Shown here: positions 24,198 through 30,829 of the stretch, one piece after another
Layout: each line of letters begins with the position of its first letter
How positions within the stretch are numbered: position 1 is the first letter of the stretch
Assembly (NCBI GenBank): GCA_016934645.1
Contig: JAFGSL010000729.1
Coordinates: 1-30,829, forward strand
Direction of reading: 5' to 3'
DNA from: Anaerolineae bacterium
GTDB lineage: Bacteria > Chloroflexota > Anaerolineae > B4-G1 > SLSP01
DNA length: 30,829 bases
Position numbers and translations under genes: made by a program
Notes under the pieces: model-generated
Told to the model about the DNA's origin: nothing
Databases searched by the model: none
Seen by the model: the letters and a program-made list of their open reading frames with translations, nothing else

Positions 24198-25430
24198 TTA
24201 TTGGTTTACATCAATATCGACGAAGACCGTCATCCCCCAACGGACTTGCGGAGGGAGTTCGCCGGGATTGATGACGACGGCGTAGTTGACGCCGCCTGCG
24301 CTGGGTTCGGCCATCGGCGCGATGCGCATGATCTGCCCCGTGAGCGTGAGATCGGGCACTGCGTCGAAGGTGAGTGTGGCTACCTGGCCCTCGCTGATCC
24401 GTGCCACATCGATCTCGTCGAGGTCGGTGGTCTCGATGCGCAACGTGCTTAGGTCGCCGAGGGTGATTATTGGCTGTCCCGGTGCGACGAATTCACCGCG
24501 CCGTATAGCAAGGCTCGTGACGGTTCCGGCAAAAGGCGCGGTGATTATGGTGCGCGCCATAGAGATCCGTGCCATCTCGATAGTCACTTTCGCCTGCGCG
24601 ACGGCGGCTTCGGCGATGGCGATGTCTTGCGGGAGGGGAGCGCCTTTGAGCAGTTCAAGCTGTGCCACGGCAATGTCATATTGCGCGGTTACCGTGGTGA
24701 CACTCGCGTCGGCAACGCGACGCTGTGCCCATATCCCGGATTTGGCGGCTTCAAGTTGCGCTTCCGCCGCTATCAACGCTTCGTCCGCAGCGTGAAGTAC
24801 CTGACGGGCTTGCTCTTCCGTCGGGCCAAGCAGCGGGCACGTTTCATTATAGCACTTCATTGTCTCGTCGTGTTGCTGGCGAGCGGCCAGTTGTTGGGCT
24901 TGCGCCGCGGCAACAGCCGCCTCCGCTGCGGCGATTTCAGCATCGCCAGCTCCGCTCCACAGTTGGTCACGCTGCGCTAATGTCTCAGAGATCACCGTCT
25001 GCGCTGCGAGGACCTGCGCTTCGGCGACGGCAATCTCTTCGGGGCGCGCGCCAACCTTGGTCCGCGCGACTTGTGCTTCCGCCGCCGCCAATGCGGCCTC
25101 GGCCTGGCGGAGCGCCAGTTGTGCATCCGCGTCGTCGAACCGTACGAGCACGTCACCGGCGGCGACCTGTGTGCCTTCCTCGACAAGAATTTCGGTGACC
25201 ATGCCGCCGGTTTGTGCGCCAACCGTTGTCCACACGGCAGGTATGACCTTGCCGGTGACGGAGACGAGCGACTCGAAATTATCTACGAAAATGGGGGGTG
25301 CTTCCGGCGTGGCCGCCGTCATCTCGCACGCGGAGAGAAGCATGGCGACTACGAGGCCGCAGAGCGCCAAGCGTCTGCGATGGAACCGGTTCGACGCGGT
25401 CATTGATCGAGCAAGTCTTATGTCTATCAT
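24198..25430 (-). CDS. Lipoprotein membrane-fusion (HlyD/MacA-type) efflux protein
   Basis: A 410-residue periplasmic-adaptor-like protein with an N-terminal lipoprotein signal (LALCGLVVAMLLSAC, lipid cysteine at about residue 35). The biotinyl-lipoyl half reads GMVTEILVEEGTQVAAGDVLVRFDD, followed by a long alanine- and glutamate-rich coiled-coil, then ITAPFAGTVTSLAIRRGEFVAPG and a beta-barrel domain. The chosen ATG at 25430 has a GAGGG site; an upstream ATG at 25445 is possible. MacA-like partners couple an ABC exporter to extracytoplasmic substrate. Its presence in an organism that may have only one membrane suggests it shapes substrate delivery rather than an outer-membrane channel. Confidence 0.93.
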   Translation of the reverse strand: MIDIRLARSMTASNRFHRRRLALCGLVVAMLLSACEMTAATPEAPPIFVDNFESLVSVTGKVIPAVWTTVGAQTGGMVTEILVEEGTQVAAGDVLVRFDDADAQLALRQAEAALAAAEAQVARTKVGARPEEIAVAEAQVLAAQTVISETLAQRDQLWSGAGDAEIAAAEAAVAAAQAQQLAARQQHDETMKCYNETCPLLGPTEEQARQVLHAADEALIAAEAQLEAAKSGIWAQRRVADASVTTVTAQYDIAVAQLELLKGAPLPQDIAIAEAAVAQAKVTIEMARISMARTIITAPFAGTVTSLAIRRGEFVAPGQPIITLGDLSTLRIETTDLDEIDVARISEGQVATLTFDAVPDLTLTGQIMRIAPMAEPSAGGVNYAVVINPGELPPQVRWGMTVFVDIDVNQ

Positions 25431-25499
25431 AGTTCGATCCCTCATTGCGAAAACAACTCAAAAGGAGTACGGAAAACGCATCGACAACTTATGCAGAAG

Positions 25500-25527
25500 A
25501 GTGTACTTATGAAATGGACTTTGACAA
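25500..25527 (-). promoter_or_regulatory. Candidate promoter for the exporter operon
   Basis: On the minus strand TTGTCA (25527-25522), a 16-bp spacer and TACACT (25505-25500). The leader to 25430 would be about 63 bases. It is divergent from the promoter at 25543-25571. Confidence 0.5.
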
Positions 25528-25542
25528 GCTGTATCGTTAAGG

Positions 25543-25571
25543 TTGACTTAGTCTATAGTTTGCGGTACACT
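25543..25571 (+). promoter_or_regulatory. Candidate promoter for the thioredoxin/CcdA-like and ADP-ribosylglycohydrolase genes
   Basis: TTGACT (25543-25548), a 17-bp spacer and TACACT (25566-25571). The leader to 25677 is about 100 bases. Both divergent promoters use TACACT as -10, related by the inverted pair AGTGTAC (25500-25506) and GTACACT (25565-25571), so the two may be controlled together. Confidence 0.5.
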
Positions 25572-25676
25572 TCTGCCTTACTGATCCGGTTATATTCTGC
25601 TAAACCTTCGTATGCCTATGCGACACTGGAGTGGCTTTAGTTTTTCACGACCTGATCAGTCGACATTCGGAAACAG

Positions 25677-27074
25677 ATGTTAAGAGGTGTCCCATTGGAA
25701 AGAAAGACATTTTTCAAAGTTATCACAATGTTGGCGCTGTTGGCTGTGGGCTTCGGGCAGGCTGCACCGGGACGTGCGGCGGTGCTTGCTCAGCAGCCGA
25801 CGGATGTGCCGATCTACTTCTTCTGGGGAGATGGCTGCCCGCATTGTGCCCAGGAGGAGCCGTTCCTGGAAGAACTGGCGCGCAGCAACCGGCGTATTAC
25901 GTTGTTCGACTATGAAGTATGGTATGTTCCCAAAAACCTGGATCTGATGGAGCAGATGGCAGCGGCCTTGGACTTTGAACCGAGCGGCGTGCCGGTCACC
26001 ATTGTAGCCGATCGTTACTGGGTGGGGTATACGCCTCAGATCGGAGAGGAAATTGAGGCGCAGGTAAATCTGTGTCTGACCGAGAATTGCCCGGATATAG
26101 GAGTGGGCATTGTTCCTGGTCGCAAAGTGCAGGAAGGGGCGGGTAGCATGGAAATTGGTGCGCCAGCCTCCAGTGTCATCGATATACCTTTGATCGGTCC
26201 GGTTGATGTGCAGTCACAATCACTACTCGTGAGCACGCTCTTGATCTCCTTTGTCGACGGTTTCAACCCCTGCTCATTGTGGGTGCTGTCGATCTTGCTG
26301 TCATTGACACTGAACACCGGCTCACGTAAAAAGATATTTGTCATCGGTATAGTTTTTATCACTGTGACCGCCGCGGTGTATATGTTGTTTATTGCCGGTT
26401 TGTTCACCGTATTCACCTTTGTGAGCTTTTTGGGATGGATTCAGGTATTTGTCGCATTGCTGGCGCTGTTTTTCGCGCTAATCAACATCAAGGACTACTT
26501 CTGGTATAAAGAAGGCCTTTCCTTTACTATCGCCGACGACAAGAAATCTGGTATCTACAAGGGAATCCGCAAGATTATGCAGGCCGGTGATTCGCTATGG
26601 GGGCTGGTTAGCGCGACGTTTGCGATGGCGATAGGTGTTTCCCTGGTGGAGTTTTCGTGCACGGCGGGCTTCCCGGTATTGTGGACGAATCTTCTGACCG
26701 CACAGCAGGTTGGGACGCTGACCTTTATCCTACTTTTGCTGGTCTATATGCTGATCTACCAGATCGACGAAATTGCCATTTTCCTCGCGGCGGTGTTCAC
26801 ACTCCGTGCCAGCCGGCTGGAAGAAAAGCACGGACGCATCCTTAAACTTATCGGCGGGATGTTGATGCTTACCCTTGCTGGCGTGATGATCATTAAACCG
26901 ACTCTGATGAACAAATTGAGCAGTTCGCTTCTTATTTTCGTCTTCGCGTTTGTGGCGGCGATGGTGGTTTTGCTCGTACATCGCAAGGTCTTGCCGCGTT
27001 ATGGCATTTATATCGGTTCCGAAGTCAGACCCAAGCGCTCTCGGTACAGAAGAAACACGAGAAGGAGAAAGTGA
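25677..27074 (+). CDS. Thioredoxin-like plus CcdA-like membrane redox fusion protein
   Basis: A 465-residue membrane protein. An N-terminal signal/anchor (about residues 11-30) leads to a thioredoxin-like domain (about 42-160) with the CPHC active site at residues 54-57. Several transmembrane helices follow, with cysteines in FNPCSLWVL and EFSCTAGFP that match the paired cysteines of CcdA/DsbD-type electron carriers. The C-terminus is basic. It probably moves reducing power across the membrane and delivers it to the attached thioredoxin domain, or to outside proteins. The start is uncertain: ATG at 25677 has a weak site, while an in-frame TTG at 25695 has AGAGG upstream. It overlaps the next gene by one base. 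Confidence 0.88.
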   Translation: MLRGVPLERKTFFKVITMLALLAVGFGQAAPGRAAVLAQQPTDVPIYFFWGDGCPHCAQEEPFLEELARSNRRITLFDYEVWYVPKNLDLMEQMAAALDFEPSGVPVTIVADRYWVGYTPQIGEEIEAQVNLCLTENCPDIGVGIVPGRKVQEGAGSMEIGAPASSVIDIPLIGPVDVQSQSLLVSTLLISFVDGFNPCSLWVLSILLSLTLNTGSRKKIFVIGIVFITVTAAVYMLFIAGLFTVFTFVSFLGWIQVFVALLALFFALINIKDYFWYKEGLSFTIADDKKSGIYKGIRKIMQAGDSLWGLVSATFAMAIGVSLVEFSCTAGFPVLWTNLLTAQQVGTLTFILLLLVYMLIYQIDEIAIFLAAVFTLRASRLEEKHGRILKLIGGMLMLTLAGVMIIKPTLMNKLSSSLLIFVFAFVAAMVVLLVHRKVLPRYGIYIGSEVRPKRSRYRRNTRRRK

Positions 27075-29191
27075 TGCCATTACCGCATGATTACGTCGAG
27101 CGTGTGTATGCCGGAGTACTCGGCAAGATCATCGGCGTGTATCTGGGGCGACCGTTCGAGGGTTGGACTTACGCGCGGATCATGCAGGAATTGGGCGAGA
27201 TCAACTACTACGTCCACGAAAAGCGTGGCGTGCCCCTCATTGTCACCGATGATGACATCACCGGTACATTCACCTTCTTGCGCGCGATGCCTGACTATGG
27301 CAACACGTTGGCATTGACTCCCGCGCAAATTGGCCAAACTTGGCTTAACTACCTGATCGAAAAACGTACGATCCTATGGTGGGGTGGCCTGGGCAATTCG
27401 ACGGAACACACGGCTTATCTGCGTCTCAAGCATGGGATTCCCGCACCGCGCAGCGGATCGATAGCGTTGAATGGCAAGGTCGTCGCCGAACAAATCGGCG
27501 CGCAGATTTTTATTGATGGGTGGGCGATGATCGCGCCAGGAGATCCCGGACTGGCGGTGGATCTGGCACGTCGCGCGGCGAGCGTCAGTCACGATGGTGA
27601 GGCGATCTACGGCGCGCAGGTTATCGCGGCGATGGAGTCACTGGCATTTGTTGAGTCTGATCTGGTTACATTGCTCGATACGGCAATTACTTTCATCCCC
27701 AAAGATTCGGTCATCAATCGGATGATCGGCGATCTACGCGGCTGGCGTGAGCGTACCCCTGACTGGCGCGAGGCATTTGGCCTGCTCGCAGAGCATTATG
27801 GCTACCATAAGTATGGCGGCAACTGCCACATGGTGCCCAACCACGGATTGATCGTGTTGAGCCTGCTGTGGGGTGACGACGATTTTCAAAGAACGTTGAT
27901 GATTGTCAACACGTGTGGGTGGGATACCGACTGTAACTCCGGCAATGTGGGCTGTCTGATGGGGATCAAGAACGGGTTGGCCGGGATTGAGGCCGGCCCC
28001 GATTATCGCAGCCCGGTTGCCGACCGGATGTTTTTGCCTACGGCGGACGGTGGGCGCGCGATCACCGATGCAGCGACGGAGGCCGCCCACATCACAAACA
28101 TCGGGCGTGCGTTGGCAGGCGCAGCGCCTCTCGCGCCGAAGGGTGGGGCGCGCTTCAACTTCGAGTTGCCAGGCGCGGTGCAAGGTTGGATGCCGGAAGA
28201 CAGCATCGAATCGAAGGGCACGGTGATGCTGGAGAACGTCGCCGGGCATAGTGCTCTCGGCACGCGCAGCCTGGCGTTGCGCTATTACGGTGTCGCCGTG
28301 GGACGCCCGGCACGCGCTGCGACGGCGACGTTTACGCCACCGAAGGCTGCAAGCATGCCTGGTTATGGGCTGTTAGCGTCGCCTACGCTTTATTCGGGCC
28401 AGACAGTACACGCGCGTTTGTCCGCCGATGACGACAATGCTATGCCGGCAATGTGCCGGCTGTATCTGCGCATTTACGGAGCCGACGATTGCCTTGAACG
28501 TATTGACGGTCAACAGGTTGTGTTCGGACCAGGTGATACCCATGAATTCACGTGGCGCATCCCTGATACCGGTGGCACGCCGATTGTTGAAATCGGCGTT
28601 GAGGTGAGCAGTGTGCAGCGTGCCGACGGCGTTGTCTACCTGGATTACCTCACATGGGATGGCGTACCGGACGTCATACTCACGCGACCTGGTCATATCG
28701 GCACAATGTGGCAGCGCGCGTGGGTCAACGGCGTAGATCAAGTGCAATTCGGTCCGGAAACGTATCGTCTGATCCAGAATGAAGGTACCGGCCTGCTGAT
28801 GCAAGGGACACGCGAATGGACCGACTATCGCGTCACCGCCGACGTGACGCCGCATTTGGTCAAGTCTGCCGGCGTCGCTGCTCGCGTGCAGGGGATGCGG
28901 CGTTATTACGCGTTGTTGCTGTGTCGCGATGGTGCCGATATACCCACGAAGGTCCGATTGATTAAGATGCTCGACACGCCTGAAGTACTTGCCGAGACTG
29001 ACTTCCCCTGGTCGTTTGGTGAGACGCACACGCTTAGTTTGGAAGTCGCTGGCGCAGCTTTACAGACGTGGATTGACGACGTGGCATTGTTCACCGTGAC
29101 TGATGTGCAGCCACTTACGGACGGTGGTGTAGCCCTTGTCTGCGAGGAAGGCCGGACAGCGACGGACGTGGTGCGCGTCCAGCCTGTATGA
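27074..29191 (+). CDS. ADP-ribosylglycohydrolase family protein with beta-sandwich-like C-terminal domains
   Basis: A protein of 705 residues. The first 330 or so residues match the ADP-ribosylglycohydrolase (ARH) fold: GVYLGRPFEGW, VTDDDITGTF (acidic metal site) and NTCGWDTDCNSGN, the second metal-site motif. The next part to the C-terminus lacks any ARH feature and looks like two beta-sandwich, carbohydrate-binding-like domains, with GWMPEDS and MLENVAG, then TREWTDYRVTADVTPHLV resembling a LamG/DUF1080-type fold. There is no signal peptide, so it acts in the cytoplasm. The start is the ATG at 27074, overlapping the stop of the gene before as TGATG, with an AAGGAG site. ARH-like proteins in sugar loci may cleave other N-glycosidic bonds, so the substrate is open. 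Confidence 0.85.
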   Translation: MPLPHDYVERVYAGVLGKIIGVYLGRPFEGWTYARIMQELGEINYYVHEKRGVPLIVTDDDITGTFTFLRAMPDYGNTLALTPAQIGQTWLNYLIEKRTILWWGGLGNSTEHTAYLRLKHGIPAPRSGSIALNGKVVAEQIGAQIFIDGWAMIAPGDPGLAVDLARRAASVSHDGEAIYGAQVIAAMESLAFVESDLVTLLDTAITFIPKDSVINRMIGDLRGWRERTPDWREAFGLLAEHYGYHKYGGNCHMVPNHGLIVLSLLWGDDDFQRTLMIVNTCGWDTDCNSGNVGCLMGIKNGLAGIEAGPDYRSPVADRMFLPTADGGRAITDAATEAAHITNIGRALAGAAPLAPKGGARFNFELPGAVQGWMPEDSIESKGTVMLENVAGHSALGTRSLALRYYGVAVGRPARAATATFTPPKAASMPGYGLLASPTLYSGQTVHARLSADDDNAMPAMCRLYLRIYGADDCLERIDGQQVVFGPGDTHEFTWRIPDTGGTPIVEIGVEVSSVQRADGVVYLDYLTWDGVPDVILTRPGHIGTMWQRAWVNGVDQVQFGPETYRLIQNEGTGLLMQGTREWTDYRVTADVTPHLVKSAGVAARVQGMRRYYALLLCRDGADIPTKVRLIKMLDTPEVLAETDFPWSFGETHTLSLEVAGAALQTWIDDVALFTVTDVQPLTDGGVALVCEEGRTATDVVRVQPV

Positions 29192-29198
29192 TACTGTG

Positions 29199-30203
29199 TT
29201 ATGGGGCACTGGCGCGGATGACGAGTTCGGGTTGGATGAGCACTTGCTGGCATTCTGTGGTGCAGCCTTTGACCCGTTCCAAGAGCATGTCCATCGCCTG
29301 AGCGCCCATTTCATAGCGGGAGACGCGGCACGTTGTCAGGGGTGGCGTGACCAGCGCGGCTAACGGAATGTCGTCGAACCCGACGATGGCGAGAGCGTCT
29401 GGAATGGCCAGTTCGAGGTCTTGGCTGGCCTGCAATGCACCGATAGCGACGAGGTCATTGTAGCAAAAGAGCGCGGTAATTTCTGGATGGTCATTGAGAA
29501 GCGCTTTAGCAACTTCATGCCCCCCTTCAACGCTGGGAGAACAAGGCCGCATCCACTCCGGATCACAGGCTATACCGGCCTCTGCCATCGCCGCGCAGTA
29601 TCCCGCCATACGTTTCTGTCCGCTGCGTGAGGCAGGCGGTCCAGATAAAAATCCAATCGCGCGGTGTTCGGTGTTGAGTAAGTGCCGGGTGATGTCGTGT
29701 CCGCCTTTTTCGTCATCGATGATGACACAGCCGAAGTCATCACCGTTCAATCGCCGGTTGACGAGTACCACGCTGGCGTGATGGCCCAATGCTTCACGGA
29801 GTGTATCGTCATCAACGCGAGAACTGCACAGAATCACGCCATCTACACGTTTTTCTTCCAACGAGCGCAATACTGCGATTTCGCGTTGTGGATCCTCATT
29901 GGTGTTGCACAGGAAAACATTGTATCCTGCGGCATACGCTTCGTGTTCCGCGCCGAGTGCGACCTCGGCGAAGAAAGGGTTGGCGACATCGGGAACGATC
30001 AGTCCTAACGTGCCGGTGTGTTGTGTTGCCAGTCCACGGGCGATGCTGCTAGGGCGATAATTCATTTCTTCAGCGAGACGTAGAATTTGGGCGCGCGTTT
30101 CTGGACTGATTTCTCCACGATTGTTGATGGCGCGCGAAACGGTTTGTCGAGAGACACCGGCAGCTTCGGCTACATCCTGGATGGTTACCCTTTTGCTATT
30201 CAC
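29199..30203 (-). CDS. LacI-family transcriptional regulator
   Basis: A 334-residue repressor. The N-terminal helix-turn-helix is clear: VTIQDVAEAAGVSRQTVSRAINN, with the hinge helix near PSSIARGLA. The rest is the periplasmic-binding-like effector domain with LIVPDVANPFFAEV, VDGVILCSS, VVLVNRR, and AIVGFDDIPLAALVTPPLTT. It starts at a GTG (30203) with AGGTG upstream. A typical effector would be a sugar. It is convergent with the ADP-ribosylglycohydrolase gene, from which it is only seven bases apart, and is upstream of the HAD remnant and secreted-protein gene. A palindromic operator lies just before its start, so autoregulation is likely. Confidence 0.95.
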   Translation of the reverse strand: MNSKRVTIQDVAEAAGVSRQTVSRAINNRGEISPETRAQILRLAEEMNYRPSSIARGLATQHTGTLGLIVPDVANPFFAEVALGAEHEAYAAGYNVFLCNTNEDPQREIAVLRSLEEKRVDGVILCSSRVDDDTLREALGHHASVVLVNRRLNGDDFGCVIIDDEKGGHDITRHLLNTEHRAIGFLSGPPASRSGQKRMAGYCAAMAEAGIACDPEWMRPCSPSVEGGHEVAKALLNDHPEITALFCYNDLVAIGALQASQDLELAIPDALAIVGFDDIPLAALVTPPLTTCRVSRYEMGAQAMDMLLERVKGCTTECQQVLIQPELVIRASAP

Positions 30204-30225
30204 AATTCACCTGCTATAATAGAGT

Positions 30226-30253
30226 TAACGTGAGCGGTAACGTGAGCGCTCAC
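30226..30253. promoter_or_regulatory. LacI-type operator with adjacent half-site
   Basis: GTGAGCGCTCAC (30242-30253) is a perfect 12-bp palindrome with a central CG, typical of LacI-family operators. TAACGTGAGCG occurs at 30226-30236 and again at 30238-30248, a 12-bp-spaced direct repeat that adds a second half-site. Minus-strand TATTAT (30221-30216) and plus-strand TATAAT (30215-30220) lie beside it, so binding could repress both directions. Confidence 0.8.
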
Positions 30254-30315
30254 AGTCATCGTAGCATGGTTTTTCATAAGGTCAAGGGTAGCCTATACTC
30301 AAATCCGATCTTTTT

Positions 30316-30331
30316 GGTTCATTTTTGAACC
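30316..30331. repeat. Short hairpin in the leader region
   Basis: GGTTCA (30316-30321), four Ts and TGAACC (30326-30331) form a small stem upstream of the HAD remnant. On the plus strand it is not followed by a U-tract, so it is not a good terminator. Confidence 0.4.
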
Positions 30332-30375
30332 TGGTAAGTATCCTTGTTTCATTCACTCACACTGAAGGAGGTGCT

Positions 30376-30477
30376 ATGCTAAAATTCCCCGAATCTGCTC
30401 GTTCTTGGGTCGAATTGTAACCCCGTTATAAGTTCTTCATCGGCATTGACTCGGATGGATGTGCCTTCGATTTGTAA
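30376..30477 (+). pseudogene. Remnant of a HAD-superfamily hydrolase gene
   Basis: A perfect AAGGAGG site precedes ATG at 30376, which reads MLKFPESARSWVEL, then an in-frame TAA at 30418-30420. The same frame continues with PRYKFFIGIDSDGCAFDL, then another TAA at 30475-30477. IDSDGCAFD matches the HAD motif I pattern (hDxDGxxxD) of phosphatases and sugar-phosphate mutases. The first stop could be a one-base change from a tyrosine codon. The rest of the enzyme is not present downstream, since another signal-peptide gene begins at 30533. An alternative is a 14-residue leader peptide that is translated and regulates the gene after it; the in-frame HAD motif argues for a decayed gene. Confidence 0.65.
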
Positions 30478-30532
30478 CCAGATCAGCAGGGCATAGTCAA
30501 ATCAGTCTCAAGTTAGGTATAGGAGGTATATC

Positions 30533-30829
30533 ATGAAACGCTTTTTGATGTTAGTTTGCTCACTCATCTTCTCCGTTTTGCTATTTAGCCTCTTGTTTCT
30601 GAGTTTGCAAACGAAGGTGGAAGCTGCGCCAACCGCACCGGTTGCGCCATCTGCGCTGTTCAGCGACGACTTTGAAGATGGAAACGCCGGTGACTGGATT
30701 GAGCAGGCCGGCACGTGGGAGGTGTTCCGCGAATATGGGATTTACCGTGTTGTTTATACCGGTACGAGTCCTAGCTCTCGACGCGCCTACATCGACGACA
30801 CCACCGTGCCCGGTTCATCTGCCTGGACC
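30533..30829 (+). CDS. Secreted protein with a LamG-like beta-sandwich start (cut by window edge)
   Basis: The first 99 residues of an exported protein. AGGAGG precedes the ATG at 30533. The signal peptide is MKRFLMLVCSLIFSVLLFSL followed by more hydrophobic residues, with a probable cut after VEAA near residue 32. From residue 43 it reads LFSDDFEDGNAGDWIEQAGTWEV, a common start of LamG/concanavalin-like sugar-binding or glycosidase modules. The rest is beyond the window. It lies 55 bases after the HAD remnant and is downstream of the LacI operator, so it may belong to the regulon. It may be an extracellular carbohydrate-active or cell-surface protein. Confidence 0.8.
   Translation, partial: MKRFLMLVCSLIFSVLLFSLLFLSLQTKVEAAPTAPVAPSALFSDDFEDGNAGDWIEQAGTWEVFREYGIYRVVYTGTSPSSRRAYIDDTTVPGSSAWT

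Overview
The window looks like a chromosome segment of a Chloroflexota bacterium, probably Anaerolineae-like. This is inferred from moderately high GC, very long multidomain signalling proteins, a LysW-like carrier protein outside any lysine cluster, sugar genes under a LacI-type regulator, and several families of intergenic inverted repeats. No tRNA, rRNA, CRISPR array, transposase or phage gene was seen. Most genes read on the minus strand.

Region 1 (1-5787, minus) is one probable operon behind a good promoter at 5759-5787. Its order of transcription is a NarL/LiaS-type histidine kinase with an unusual C-terminal extension, an SPFH protein without a membrane anchor, a metallo-beta-lactamase-fold hydrolase, an ABC-2 ATPase and permease, a small three-helix membrane protein, and a response regulator cut by the window edge. 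Kinase and regulator bracket an exporter and membrane proteins, which suggests an envelope-stress module. Two dyads flank the promoter.

Region 2 (5837-14687, minus) holds a 94-bp inverted-repeat element and two giant signalling genes. One encodes a membrane sensor kinase of about 1106 residues. The other, 16 bp downstream, encodes a 1633-residue protein joining a metallo-beta-lactamase fold, a STAS-like domain, a degenerate kinase domain, an AAA ATPase and TPRs. Upstream of the sensor kinase is a LysW-like zinc-ribbon protein with a long acidic tail, closed by a strong terminator.

Region 3 (14706-17031) starts with about 580 bp of nested palindromic repeats and no credible gene. It continues with an overlapping cysE-cysK pair on the plus strand that makes cysteine from serine.

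Region 4 (17080-25527, minus) has a GH35-like protein that appears to lack its acid/base glutamate and a secreted glycosidase-like fragment. It then has a MacAB-like export operon: lipoprotein fusion protein, tandemly duplicated permease, zinc-ribbon P-loop kinase and ATPase.

Region 5 (25543-30829) has a thioredoxin/CcdA-like fusion translationally coupled to an ADP-ribosylglycohydrolase with beta-sandwich-like C-terminal domains, both on the plus strand. A convergent LacI-family regulator has a clear palindromic operator upstream. After it come the remnant of a HAD hydrolase gene and the start of a secreted beta-sandwich-like protein that runs off the window.
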